Assembly (NCBI GenBank): GCA_010015805.1
Contig: ML978132.1
Coordinates: forward strand, 620,001-684,000
Length of the DNA: 64,000 nucleotides
Source: Rhizodiscina lignyota
Taxonomy: Eukaryota > Ascomycota > Dothideomycetes > Aulographales > Rhizodiscinaceae
Reading direction: 5' to 3'
Shown here: positions 1-11,471 of the stretch, piece after piece
Layout of the letters: every line of letters starts with the position of its first letter
How positions within the stretch are numbered: position 1 is the first letter of the stretch
Made by a program: the position numbers and the translations under genes
Notes under the pieces: model-generated
What the model was told of the DNA's origin: nothing
The model's database searches: none
What the model saw: only the letters and a program-made list of their open reading frames with translations

Positions 1-160
1 CCTTCTTCAGCTCGATGAGTGTGTCGTCATAGAACACGTGGTGATAGATAGCCAGGCGAAGCTCTGCTGGAAGCCGCAGCAACGGAGAAGGAATGGCTTG
101 GGAAGCTTCCGAATTGGTCGACGCTGTCTGGCTCGTCTCCGCTGCTGGATTTTGAGGCAT
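1..160 (-). CDS. F-box/2EXR-like protein, N-terminal part (cut by window edge)
   Basis: The start codon reads leftward from 160 and the frame stays open to the window edge, giving about 53 residues. After a polar Ser/Thr/Ala-rich leader of about 25 residues comes LLRLPAELRLAIYHHVF, the LPxELRxxIY signature that opens the 2EXR/F-box-like domain common in expanded, poorly characterised fungal families. The remainder lies outside the window, so no partner or substrate can be proposed. A second gene with the same kind of opening motif lies at 1486-2374 on the same strand. The motif is seen; the family assignment rests on it alone. Confidence 0.6.
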   Translation of the reverse strand, partial: MPQNPAAETSQTASTNSEASQAIPSPLLRLPAELRLAIYHHVFYDDTLIELKK

Positions 161-1485
161 TGTGGAAGGTTTGAAAGTTGTAAGACGAAAGAAAGTGGAT
201 GAAGTTGAGGTGAGCAAGTAGTCCTCAAGCATATGTATTTATAGTGTAACGTGTTAAGTTTAAGTTCCGAATCATGAATGCCAGCGGTAGGCAGCATCAA
301 GGCTTAACTTGAGTGTTGTGATGTCATTTGAAGAATTGGAGAACGCACCGGGTTACGCTCTGGAAGTAGAAGGGGAGGTATAGCTGCAGTCGCGGGTCTA
401 GTGCTTCGTTCTGTAGTTTGATAGAATCTTTCCTTCGAATGGGAGATTTCTTTTGTCTGTGTGATCGAGCAGACGTGGCTGCAATGTCACTGACGAAGCA
501 TCTTCTGGCGATTGCGCACTTGAGTCTGAAGGCTACTTTCCTTCGAGCTCGACGTTCTTCTGTCACTTAGACGACTGAGGTCCGAATACCTTATTGACTA
601 CCGTACTTGTCTCTCCCGTCGTGAAGGCAGCTAGGCCTGACTTGTTCGTTGTAGTCATGATATCTTCTGCCGTTGGCACGATGCCAGCTGAGTGCGTATT
701 CAATTGGAGTCGGAGTATCTACCAATAGTCGTATAAGTAAAATGCAGAGGCTGTGAAACTTGGAGCTGGATCAGCTTCGAACGGTAGTGAATAGTGACTG
801 AATGGCCGTAGATCCGAGCTAGACATCTTCTGTCGGTCCCGACTCCGCTATTCGAATACCTCGACAGCTAAGTCGGATTGAACTCCAAGGCCATGCTAAT
901 AAAGCCTAAGCACTGAATTGATTAGAGCCAGAAGTTCCCCCTTCGTTGCGAGGTGCTGATATGAAGCGAACGCTGGCGAGAGTTGGAGCGCGGTCGTTCG
1001 TAGTCAGACAACCCTCCGACCCAATATTGGTTAAATGTCGACTTCAACCCCATTTTCGAGAGTAATAGGTGATTACTGCCGGTTATGCAGTGAACCGGAT
1101 CCACGCAGGTGAGCGAGCACATTGTCTTTCATAGGTAACAGCTGCAACGTGTGAATAAGTTCCGGGTTCGTAGAGAGACGTACGCGTACGTAAGCACACC
1201 AAGTTGACAAGATCAAATATACAATCAGAAGTGTCAAACATCTTGCAGATTCTATGTTGAAGGGCTGATAACAAGAAATGTATCTAAGCGAATGTGTTTA
1301 TCGATGTAGGCTTGGCTGTGGAAAAACACTGCTCTCCAGATTTCAGATCATTCATCAAGCAGGGCGTTCATTTAATTTCGGATATCCACGGGGCTGTGCA
1401 GGCAACATTCTGACTTTTCTATATCTATTCTCTCAGTCTCCAGTAAGGCACGGGCGCAGACATTCTAAGTTTTCACTACAACACC
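161..1485. other. Intergenic region
   Basis: About 1.3 kb between the two F-box-like genes. Only short frames with unnatural composition are present on either strand. It should hold the promoter of the left gene and the 3' end of the right one. I see no repeat, RNA gene or transposon remnant. Confidence 0.5.
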
Positions 1486-2374
1486 TCAAATCCATATGTA
1501 TACCGCCGACACTGGGGAGCTGGGGCTCCACGTCGAGACGAATCCCCAGTCCCCCTCCTCCTCCTCGCCCACTGCCCAAAGCGCCACATGCTCCCCTTTC
1601 ATCCTTCCTTCCACGATCCTGCGCAGCTTCCCGAAGCAGTGCTCGACCCACTGCCCCGATCCAGGCCACTTCGCCGCATCCACGCAATGGTAGATGCTCC
1701 AATCTCCACTTGGCTCTACCCACTTCAGCCCTCTCGGCCTGAGGACCAAAAGAAGGTCCGAAACCTGGCACCGGATCTCTTGCCTGTCCGCCTCTTTCAT
1801 ATAAACGTCAAAGGACAAGTACAGCGTCTTCAACGCAGCGGGGAGCATCCTGGGAGATGGCGACGGGTTGTGCTCAAGCGACGTCACAGACACCATGTAC
1901 TCGACCCGTTGGATTCGATCGTAGTACGACCAGCGTCTCGCCTGGTCATTGTAGGTTTTGTTCCAGAAGTAGAAGATACACTCCTCGACCATCAACTGCA
2001 CCATCTCAGCGTAGAACTGTCGGCATGTTCGGAGCATCTCGAGATGGACGTCCCACGGATTGACGACACCGAGCGTCTGTCGGCGCTTCCAGAGTACTTC
2101 TCTCGCGACTGGCGGGTCGTCTTCGTCTCGAGGATATCTATACATGAAGCACAGGTACATGTCTGGCGGCAGGAGGTATCTGTAGACCTCAAATCGCAGC
2201 TCGAGTGGGAGTTTCAAGAAGAAATTCCTTCCGAGTTGATGTGTAGGCGCCGCTAGTGTTTGTAGGCCCACTGAGAGAGCAGTAAGGTGGTCCCATAATT
2301 GGCATAGCCATGAACTCACTTGTAGAAGAGTCGCACTTTTGCGGAACGAGGGAATTGGCTGCGAGAAAAGCCAT
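1486..2374 (-). CDS. F-box/2EXR-like protein
   Basis: Two exons: 2374-2320 and 2252-1486, with a 67-nt intron (GTGAGT donor, CACTAG acceptor). The product is about 273 residues. Its core opens with FFLKLPLELRFEVYRYLL near residue 30, the LPxELRxxVY signature of 2EXR/F-box-like proteins, followed by MLRTCRQFYAEMVQLMVEE, matching the usual LLRTCRQIYxEA stretch of these proteins. The C-terminal part is acidic and Trp-rich. True F-box proteins link substrates to SCF ubiquitin ligases through Skp1, but most fungal members of this type have no demonstrated role. Without the intron a longer frame can be read from a GTG at the donor; the spliced form supplies a proper ATG and preserves phase. Confidence 0.6.
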
Positions 2375-4113
2375 GTCTGAACAATGAATCTTTGGGCGGC
2401 GCCGGCGGCCGTAGAACAGTTGCTGAGAAAGATTGATCTAGGAGTGCTCGAGAATGAATGTGTCGCGATAATGGCAAGAAAGCGAATGTTGTGGAACGAC
2501 AGTTGAAGGAAAGACGGTCGTCAGGCGATGATTCTTGAAGGATGATCGTCAGAGGACGATTCGTGAAAGTGTAGGTGTGCAGAGATAAGAGATAAGGCAA
2601 AAATTTTCGTCGCGACGACGGACCGAGGAGTGTGTTGCTGCTGTGCAATAGTCTGGTGTGTTTATGGCCGCTCTTTTAGACCCTCCGAGGCCCATCGAAT
2701 GGGCTAGTTAACACAACGGTTGAGTTTTCCTATGTCACCCATGGCATGGCAAGATCAAGGCTGGTTGACTGTTGCTCCGGCGACGAGTACCAGAAACAAC
2801 CGCCAGTTAGACTCGTCTTGTCTCCATTCATGCCAGAACATCATCCCGCTGACCCGTGCAACTCTTTCACGCCGTCAATTGCGTGTTCCGTAAGATTGCC
2901 CTCCCACATAGCAGTCTCTCTTCATTGACTTTACAGCACAAAAGGATCAGTCTTCGTATATAGCGCCCTATCGATCCGCCAATAGTTAACCATTGTTGAA
3001 GCGCAAACTTGTGGCGGCTTCGAAGATTGGATCCCAGAGACGCTCTGCGACAGAGTGAGGAAGAACAGTGACACCATTGACGGCGTCGGCAATGGACAAC
3101 ACTTCTACGCTTGGATCCACACTGGGAATGATACCAGAAAGAAAAGCATTTAAAGCAGGAGAGAATGCCCGTGACCGGTATAGACCAGATCCTGGACTTC
3201 CAACACTGCACAGCGTAAAGGTCGGCGGCCAGGGCGAAAAAGGGGCACGATTTCGCGCGAGTCGGCGATATCAGAAATCTTCAGACCTTTCAATCGTCTT
3301 CTTCCTAAAGAAGCCTATTGTTAATCTTTGGCAATAAGCAAGTCATTTGCAACAGCATTCCCCAGTTCTTTTCTCAGCTAATCAAAAGTGATAGGAGGTG
3401 TATAGGATCAAAGCATGCGATTTGATCTTCTCGCACGACTTAGCTGTAATGGGCTTTGTCAAAGTCGAAATGAAGTCCTGCTGCATCAGCAGTGGAGATC
3501 AGGGGCTCTGCTGATAAATGAAATAGAAATAGAATAATACCTTTACAGAATCGGAACTTACTCGAAGCTGAAGGGCTGTCCAGTATGCCTGAGAGTCTTT
3601 GTTGCAACAGAGATTGCCAACTCCGAGCAAAAGCATTAGATCCTGGACTCGGGGTGTAACAGAGTGTCCTATGCGCGGTCGCCTAGCCTTGTGGTTCCAG
3701 ATTTCCCACCTTTGATCTTATTGTAGACATAGATAGCGACTGCGGCCGAATATCCTGTTCAACGGTCGTCCTTCACGTTGCTCGGGGAGATTCCCATCGC
3801 ATGCAAATGCGCCGCACGTATCTTCATCGCTTTGCCCAAGTACGGACGTAAACGTGACCTCCAATAAGAGATGCTCGCCGGTCTAACGGCCTTCGAGGAT
3901 AGCCTATTTCTGCAGGGCGGATGTGGCATGCATTAGCTCTGACTCCTGGGGTTGGAAGGCTCTCTGTCCTTGAAGTGCTGGAGTAGTCAGCTGGATGGTC
4001 AGTACGGAAGCCCGGTGCAGTGGTGGAGACTTGGGCATTGACTCCAAACTCTCAAGCGTCAGTGGAAAGATGATTCTCGCATCATGAACGAAAAAGTGGG
4101 CGCTGTTCACATT
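2375..4113. other. Intergenic region with one unassigned open frame
   Basis: About 1.7 kb. On the minus strand at 3270-2986 there is an open stretch of about 95 codons with coding-like composition (for example ALNAFLSGIIPSVDPSVEV and VAERLWDPIFEAA) ending in TAA, but without a start codon. It could be the last exon of a decayed gene. The rest shows only short random frames. Confidence 0.3.
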
Positions 4114-4545
4114 TCAAATGCGCGAATACGCGCGCTTTCGTCCGTACGGTGGAGGATGAAGGAGAGCAGATTTCGTCATGTTGAATGTTGAAGGGACGGA
4201 GTTATCATTAATCATCTGTAAAATCCTGCTGGAACTAGCGGACGCCATGGAAAGCCGAAGCGCTAACCCGTCCCAGTATCTCAACCCTGGAGAGCGCGTC
4301 TGCTTGTACCGGTTGGTGTCGTGCTTTGTCAGAACAGACGCCAAGTGCTTATTGAGCAGCACTTTGGTGACTCTCCAGATTCCAGCTGTGACGCCATACC
4401 CAAAGCCGTACAATCCACCCTCTTGCTCAGGCAATTGGCCAATCTGTCCGCCCGCACGCACCTTGTAGCCAATGGAGTCATGAGAGTTGCCAAAGCCCGA
4501 CGTGGAGACATGCTTTTGCACTCCATCTGCGACGTTAAGCTCCAT
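4114..4545 (-). CDS. Hypothetical small protein, doubtful
   Basis: A single open frame of 143 residues with an ATG start, divergent from the MFS gene 370 bp away. The N-terminal third (HVSTSGFGNSHDSIGYK, then a Gly-rich YGFGYGVTAGIW stretch) has a plausible composition, while the C-terminal half, Ser/Arg-rich and without structure, looks like read-through into non-coding sequence. A GTGCGT after codon 28 could be a donor, so the true gene may be spliced differently. I recognise no family. TATA-like sequence (gatatatatc) lies near 4710 between the two divergent starts. Confidence 0.3.
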   Translation of the reverse strand: MELNVADGVQKHVSTSGFGNSHDSIGYKVRAGGQIGQLPEQEGGLYGFGYGVTAGIWRVTKVLLNKHLASVLTKHDTNRYKQTRSPGLRYWDGLALRLSMASASSSRILQMINDNSVPSTFNMTKSALLHPPPYGRKRAYSRI

Positions 4546-4912
4546 TACTCACTGCAGCGCCACCATCTCTGCAGTGGGACCCTGGCTCCCTTTGCTTTCG
4601 CGTAACTCGCCACTTTGAAGACGGACTGACTGCAAGAGCGCTGACCGTGCTGGACGCCGCCTGTAATGCGGATTTAAATGAGACGGGCCACTGGGCCGCT
4701 GTAAGGCTGCTGAAGATATATATCATCGTTGGAGCCTCCAAGCTTCTTGTCCCAATTCCTCAATTGCGCTAACAACAGCTGTCTGTGTCTCGCTCTCCAG
4801 CTCCAAGGGATACCATATTGCCCGATTGAGCGTCCAGCCTCACCCTCACCTTTCATCCCGCTCAGCCTTACAACACTAATTCTCTTCAATTCTCCCCATC
4901 GTCACTAACCAA

Positions 4913-6935
4913 ATGGCAAACGCTCTCCTGCGAGACTCGCCCTTTGGGCAGCTCGTTCGGTACGCAACCAACAAGCGCTTGTTCAAATATCCTGAAGAGG
5001 AAGAGGGTTGGGAATGCCCCAACACGTACAGCAAGCCAGACGCGCTAGAGGAGAAATTGGCAGAAGCAAATGCGGCAAACGAAGCTTCTGCGAGTGAAGA
5101 CCCTGTATATCCAGACCCCGAATCGCGATTGGAGGAGGTCGAAACACATCCCGTCGAAGAAGAAGAGAAGCGAGAGCCCGCCGAGGACGCTGAGAGGGAG
5201 TCATCACAAGGCGATTTGCCAGCCGACCTCGACAAGATTCCCACGCACAAGGACAAAGACTATGGCCACACAGGGACTCCCCATTCCTCTCACCTGGATC
5301 ACTTGGAGGGCATCCACTCCGCCAAAACACAGCAAAGTGGCCTCTCACGAGTCGGCACTCGTGGCGCATTACAGAAATCCATCACCCGAGCAGACCTCGA
5401 GCAGCAATTCACGCTCGCGAGTATGGAGCGTGGCCCTAGCATGCCAGTGATTCCGGAGAAGCTCGACGACGGCACGATTCTAGTCGATTGGTACACGACA
5501 GACGACCCAGAGAATCCCCAAAACTGGTCTCTGGGCAAGAAAGCAGTCGTCAGTACACAAATTTACCTCTACACCCTCGCCGTCTACATGGGCTCCGCCA
5601 TCTACGCGCCCTCTGAACTCGGTATCGTGGTACAATTTGGCGTATCCCAACAAGTGGCTGCGCTCGGTCTCTCCATGTACGTCCTCGCTTATGGCATTGG
5701 TCCTATGCTCTGGTCGCCCATCTCAGAAATGCCACTTGTCGGCCGTAACCCGCCATACATGATCACGTACGCATTATTCGTGATCCTGCTTGTGCCGACC
5801 GCGCTTGTCGAGAACATGCCAGGTCTCGCCGTCCTGCGCTTCCTGCTTGGCTTCTTTGGGAGCCCGTGTCTCGCGACTGGCGGTGCTAGCTTGCAGGACA
5901 TGTTCTCGCTCATCAAGCTACCGTATGTGCTCTCTCTTTGGGCATTCGCTGCAACCTGCGGCCCCTCGCTCGGTCCCATCATCTCTGGCTTCTCTGTCGT
6001 GGCCGAGAACTGGCGCTGGTCTCAGTGGGAGCTCTTGTGGCTCGCTGGACCAATCTGGATCTCCATGTTCTTCTTGCTTCCCGAGACATCCTCCTCCAAC
6101 ATCCTGCTCCGCCGCGCTCGTCGTCTGCGTGCCCTTACCGGTGACAACCGCTTGAAGAGTCAGTCCGAGATCGACCAAGGCAACTTGAAGCTCAGCGCAC
6201 TTATCGAAGAGTCGCTCTGGCGCCCGATCCAGATGATGTTCCTCGATCCAGCAGTCGCGTTCACTGCTGTCTACACCGCTCTCATCTACGGCATCTACTA
6301 CTCTTTCTTCGAGGCCTTCCCCATCGTGTACATCGAAATGTACGGTTTCAACATTGGCGAGCAGGGCCTTACGTTCCTGTCCATCACTGTCGGTGTTCTC
6401 ATCTCCATCAGTACATACTGGGCGTACGTGTACTGGATTGTTGAGCCTGAGATCAGGACGAGGGGTATTGGTGCGCCGGAGCGCAGGCTTATTCCAGCAC
6501 TGTTCGTGTCGTTCCTGTGTCCCATCGGATTGTTCATCTTCGGTAAGTCTTAAAATCCAATCATGTTAATAGACGAGCAAGTAGCTAACGATAGCAATAG
6601 CATGGGCATCCAACCCTTCCGTCCACTGGATCGGCAGCGTCATCGGCATCGTCGTCTTCACCATCGGCATCTTCCTCATCATCCAGTGCATCTTCCTCTA
6701 CCTTCCACTTACGTACCCGCAATACGCCGCATCGCTCTTCGCCGGAAACGACTTTGCGCGCTCTACGCTCGCTTGCGGCGCGATCCACTTCTCCACACCA
6801 TTGTACCGCAACTTGGGCGTCGGTAGGGGCGTCTCGCTCCTAGCTGGTCTGACTTGTGGGTGTATCTTTGGTGTGTTTGTGCTGTTCTTCTACGGTGACA
6901 AGTTGAGGGCGAGGTCGAAGTTCGCTGCAAAGTAA
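4913..6935 (+). CDS. MFS multidrug exporter, DHA1 (12-TM H+ antiporter) type
   Basis: Two exons, 4913-6542 and 6601-6935, joined across a 58-nt intron (GTAAGT...CAATAG), give 654 residues. Residues 1 to about 205 are a hydrophilic acidic tail; the membrane domain follows. Signatures of the DHA1 drug:H+ antiporter family are the PENPQNWS entry motif, SPISEMPLVGRNPPY (motif A region between TM2 and TM3), LRFLLGFFGSPCLATGG, and PETSSSNILLRRARRLR ahead of the central loop. The second exon begins in the WASNPSVHWIG segment and ends with a short basic tail. Relatives export azoles, caffeine, polyamines or fungal metabolites at the plasma membrane; the substrate here cannot be read from sequence. 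No biosynthetic genes surround it, so a stand-alone efflux pump is likelier than a cluster transporter. Confidence 0.9.
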
Positions 6936-7695
6936 GCTGGCTGGGGCTGACAGTGCAGCTATCAATGATGTTGTTTGGTGATTACCCGGCGTCTCATGGA
7001 GGCAATGCATCCTTGATTATTCAGTGGCGCTGGGGCATGAGTTATGACTTCGATGATACCAGACCTTTTGTCTATGAGCGACTTGGTTGGATTAATAATT
7101 GTAATAGATGAGCGTCTGTAGCGGTACTTTTTGGCATTTGACGAATAAAAGCAAGCGTATCTGACAACGAGCAATCTGCTTTTGCATGACTTCCACTTGA
7201 ACGATACCAAGTCATGAAGTATAACTTCTTCCATCCATGTGTCACGATAAGAGATCGGTGCATTAAAGCATGTTGTCTGCGAGTTTCTGCTTGGTCGTCC
7301 ACTACTAATGCAGATATATGGACAGCAGGAGAGCCTTCTGTACACTGCCACCCCTAACATCCAAACAGATTTCCGAGGAGGGAGTGAACATCCTTCTAGT
7401 CCTTGGTCATAAAGGTGGAGTATGCATTTAAGCATAGGATATACGTTCTTCTGCATACCGGTCACTATGATGGAATAGTCGGCAAGTCAGGAAATGGACG
7501 TTCTTCTGTATGCCGAGTATGGTGGAGTTGCTGCGATCACGATGTAGGCGTGGATTCATATGAGGTTTTAGCGCTCCTCGCATTGCTTTTCGTAATGTAC
7601 ACTCAGTCCCGTAGCCACGGGTTCAGCAAAGTCCGATCAAGCTCCACCTTTAGCACCGCCGCCATGCAAATTCCATACCATCCCCAGAAGCCAAT
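6936..7695. other. Convergent intergenic region
   Basis: Between the convergent MFS gene and the unknown minus-strand gene. A 167-codon minus-strand frame at 7465-6962 is present, but it is rich in Arg, Ser and Cys with no ordered pattern and I treat it as chance. Both 3' ends should lie here. Confidence 0.45.
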
Positions 7696-8405
7696 CTACT
7701 GCTCCGGATTAACAGGAGTGACGTCGTCGCCCTCGTACATCCACGCGTCCTCGTCCAGCGACGCGGCCTTGGCTTGCAGACTCGCCTGCAGCGTTGCCTT
7801 GAGTTCTGGCATTGGCTTCTCGTCAGCATGTTCCTGCTTCTGAGTATCCCTCTTACCCGGGCCGGGCACCCAACGCCGTTGGGGTGAATCGTAGGCGATC
7901 CAACCCCGCTCAATCCAAGAGCGTGGTGGGAGCTGTTGGCCACTGACCGTCTGGTTGAATCTGCTGGTGGTGCCTTCGATACGTCTCGATGAGCCTGTTC
8001 TCCATCTCTGCACGTAATCAATATTGCAAGCAAAGTATAGGCGAAGAGGGAGTACTAACCGCGCTCGTCCCTGGCCTCATCACGCGGCAACGGCGTCATG
8101 GTGGGCATGTCGAGTCTGAAGTCGCCATGCTCGTCGCGGATGATGATGTCGTCGTCTGCGGGGAGGTTCGTGGACTGGGAGCCTGCATGCGCTCCGAACC
8201 CGTGCGTTGGCGACGAGACGGACAGTGAGGAGGAAGCCGCGGGTGGGCGACGGGTCATGCTGCCGTGGAGATATGGAGGCTGGCTGCGTCGAGGCGCTTG
8301 GAGATTTGAACCCGCGGGCGCAGCCGAGGTCGAAGGAGCGGATTGATTTGAAGCAGCAGATGGATTCGAAGTCGACGTTGAGCGTGCAGGGGCGCGTGAA
8401 GCCAT
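7696..8405 (-). CDS. Conserved-looking protein of unknown function
   Basis: Two exons, 8405-8060 and 7994-7696, give about 214 residues. The donor is GTTAGT at 8059; the acceptor that keeps phase ends at 7995. An acceptor 13 nt earlier would change frame and stop soon after, so the junction is the uncertain point. Residues 1 to about 75 are Ser/Ala/Pro-rich and disordered. Then comes an acidic stretch (NLPADDDIIIRDEHGDFRLD). After the junction is a Trp-containing segment (LPPRSWIERGWIAYDSPQRRW), and the C-terminus is Ala/Glu-rich ending DEDAWMYEGDDV. I do not recognise the family; a small nuclear or adaptor protein is possible but not supported. It is divergent from rai1, 340 bp away. Confidence 0.55.
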
Positions 8406-8745
8406 TGTCGCTGCAGTTGGGGTGGGAATGGAGAAGGGTGGGAGTGGTTCTCGTTGAGCGAATCTAAAAGGTTGTGCGCAGGCTTCTTTCTGCCTTCGGC
8501 GATTAATTCCCCCGGCAACAATGGAGTGTTAGGGTTTGAGTGCTGGAGAGAAGTGCACGTGGGCGAGGCTAAAAACGGCAGTATCAAAACGCGCTAGGGA
8601 GTCGCGTGCGCGTGCGCGTTGGTGTTGCGGCTCTTGCCGAATCCCCCACGTTCGAGCTATAACTTTCTCCAAGCTCTCTTCCAACACCGCAAACTTCATA
8701 ACATGAACATACCTCTGCGTGCCATACCAGAAGCTGCTCCAAGCT
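8406..8745. promoter_or_regulatory. Shared promoter of the unknown gene and rai1
   Basis: A 340-bp head-to-head gap. It contains a run of alternating GCGTGCGCGTGCGCGT near 8606-8625, a purine/pyrimidine-alternating tract. No other clear element was seen. Co-regulation of the two genes is inferred only from the arrangement. Confidence 0.5.
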
Positions 8746-10469
8746 ATGGCGTCTCCAACCATGTTCAACATACAACCGCTCAATAGATTCGCTGGGTATT
8801 AGTGTCCCTCATGAGTGAATGCGACCGTTAGCTAACACCGGGCAATATAGCAAAGCTGCTGCAATCAAGAGACCGAGGGTAAGCTGAGATACCAGAGAAC
8901 CACGAGTGTGAGCCTGACTGATAATGTAATAGGAAATCGCCTGCTTCTCGTATGACGAAAACCATCAATTGCACTTAGATGCCTCCTCTCTGAAGTACTA
9001 CTATCCTCCCAGGTTACCCGCCGATCTCTCCGCTGGTTATGAGAACTTCAGGAACGTGGAGGCTGCCAAGCCTCCAGATGAGCATCTCATTGCTCTGCTG
9101 GCTACAATAAAGAATCTGGAGGAGAAGGAAGGCAAGAAGCTCGAGGTGGATATCGTAACTTGGCGTGGCATGATGACGAAGGTACGCAGCCTTGAGACAT
9201 GTTTCTGGCCAGTGTAGCGCTAACCCGTAGTCTAATAAGATCATGACCGCCCCTTTCGATCGGTTCAATAGGTGTGAATGCACATATTCACCTTTGCTAT
9301 TCTTGGCTGACCCGTGCTTAGCTGCGAAATGAATGCTACACTCTACGATGTACGCAACTCTTAGATAATCTGCCTGGCTTTATTGATGTACTGACGTGTA
9401 TAAAGGGAACGATGTAAGTGGCCGTTCTTCTCTACCGAGCAGACGCCCAAGTCTCTTTCTCTATATCTCGGCGGACCATGCCTTTCGCTCTACCAACGAC
9501 TCCACCGCGCGCGTCTCGATAAGTGGATGCTCGTCTAACTTTGGATGGAGTCTCTTCTTCATACACGTGCAATAGCGGAAACTTACGATTGTGTGATATA
9601 CTAGATTCATCGAAGAAGACCGCCAAACTAGGGTCGAGAACGAAGAGAGCCAAAAGCGGAATCTCCGCCATGGAGTGCAACCGGCCTCCTTTGAGATGAT
9701 GTCATACTGGGGTGAGGTTCGAGCGCAGTCTTAAACCCTGTGCCTACCTGCTAAATCTCACATTGTAGGATACAAATTCGAGACCCTCTGCGTGATACCG
9801 GACACCTGGGACAACGTGTCGCGGGAGCAGATCGAGAATCGACCGAATGAGCAAGTAAGCAACTATGCTCAGTACTGCTCTGTCGTCAGGACCGGTATGG
9901 GCGGTACTTCGTTGATTCTCGGCGGCGAAGTCGATGCTATCTGGGACCAGAAGCCTGATGACCCGGATGCCCCTATCAACTGGGTAGAGCTGAAGACCAA
10001 TGAAGAACCATACGATCAAAGAAGCCTAGAGAAATTCCACCGCAAGTTACTGAAGCACTGGGCTCAATCTTTCCTCCTTGGTGTACCCAAGATCATCGTT
10101 GGCTTCCGCCGGCGCAACATCTTGCAGCACCTAGAGGAGATAGACGTGATGAGCATGCCGGGGAAGTCTAAGCAGTTTAGCCAGCCGGGAGAATGGGATG
10201 GCAACACATGCATCAACTTTGCGGCGGCGTTTCTCGAGTGTAAGATTCAACTAAACCCGTCACATTTTCGCATAAACTAATAGCGGTATACAGTCCTCAA
10301 GAAGACCATCACAAGCGAAGGCACGTGGAGGATCTCGCGCAAGGAGCGTGATGGCACCATCACGGTATACAAGACCTCTGACAAAGGTCACGGCGACATC
10401 CTATCGCCGGAATTTGTTGCTTGGCGACAGACGCTTCACGCGCAAGAAGCGGCCAAGATGCTGGCTTGA
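8746..10469 (+). CDS. rai1: Rai1/DXO-family decapping and 5'-end quality-control nuclease
   Basis: Nine coding exons (8746-8795, 8851-8878, 8933-9181, 9240-9271, 9322-9349, 9406-9413, 9605-9711, 9769-10239, 10294-10469) keep phase throughout and give 382 residues. The catalytic motifs of the family are present in order: GTIFIEE (130-136), GGEVD with E221 and D223, and WVELKT with E241 and K243, which together bind the two metal ions. CSVVRTGMGGTSLILGGEVD and the C-terminal KGHGDILSPEFVAWR are also family hallmarks. In yeast Rai1 partners the 5'-3' exonuclease Rat1 in the nucleus, stabilises it, and removes incomplete or non-canonical RNA caps; that role is transferred by family. Oddities are the number of introns and the 8-nt sixth exon. 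Identity is secure; exons 5-7 are the least certain boundaries. Confidence 0.93.
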
Positions 10470-11471
10470 GGGTGCTCACGCCACGAGCATTAACCCTCAA
10501 ACACATATACAACTGATGCTCGGGCATCAGTACATTCTGGCAGATTAGAGTCCGGCCTGCGGCGCTGCGCAGCATCCAATAAGTGTAAGTCCTACCCTCT
10601 AAACGCCACAGCGATATAGAACTGACGTCAATCAAGGTGTTTAGCATCAGCGATGCGCCCTTTCGGGCTTCAACTTGGGCATTGGATGTAGCGCCAGTAG
10701 ATAGACCAGAATGCCAATATCAAGGCCGGGCGTGGCCGATGAGTCCGCTCCAATCATCTGCCAGCGTACTTTTAGTGCACTTCTCCCTCGTTTTAAAGTG
10801 CAAGTCTGCCGTGTCCGATGGCCCTGCGGCTCCTCCAGCTGCAAGGAACGTAAAAGCTTCTGCACCGTGATGTACCATCGCTCTGGTCTACCGCAACGAT
10901 CGACTGTACGGCCGGCAAGGCGAGCATGTGAGGCGTCTGAGACAGCTCCGTGGGTAAGAAAAGTTCCGAGCGGTGCCGGTAGACCACGCATAGCAGTCTG
11001 GTAAATCTCTCGTGCGTCCATGACATCGACCGACTCGAAAGGGCCCCCATCCAGCGGAATTACGCGCACGAGCGTCTTCCAGAACGTAATGGAACTGCGG
11101 GGAATTACCACATTACCATGCAGACCTCAGAACCAGAAGACTGGCCCGGCATATCCGCATCTTATTCTGCTCCCCCGTGGACCATGGCACACCGGCTCGC
11201 CGTGTGCAGCGAGGGAGGAGGTACCTAGGTACCTTCGCCCGTCTCAGGGGTAGGCCTTGCTGCGCGCGGCCCTCCTGCGTGAAACGAGATGCAATGCGTG
11301 CGAAATCTGATACAGCGCCGGACAGGCCCGAATGGGCATTCTGCATGCCGGGGTGGAGGGAGAGCCGGGGATGGTAGGAAAGCCGGTTGCGGCTTTTAGG
11401 ACGCTGGACGGGCTGTGAGGTAAGGGCCGAAGGCTAATAGAAGTGTGTAAGGTTTTCGACGGGCTGCTTCT
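10470..11471. other. Gene-poor region downstream of rai1
   Basis: About 1 kb with overlapping frames on both strands, the longest a 154-codon minus-strand frame at 11111-10647. Composition is not convincingly coding and I recognise no domain. It leads into the repeat array. Confidence 0.4.

Noticed and set aside
6962-7465. 167-codon minus-strand frame after the MFS gene
   Set aside because: No domain, disordered composition, and it lies where both flanking genes should have their 3' UTRs.
10647-11111. 154-codon minus-strand frame downstream of rai1
   Set aside because: Parts look protein-like, but there is no domain, and a plus-strand frame of similar length covers the same DNA; chance in GC-rich sequence is likelier.
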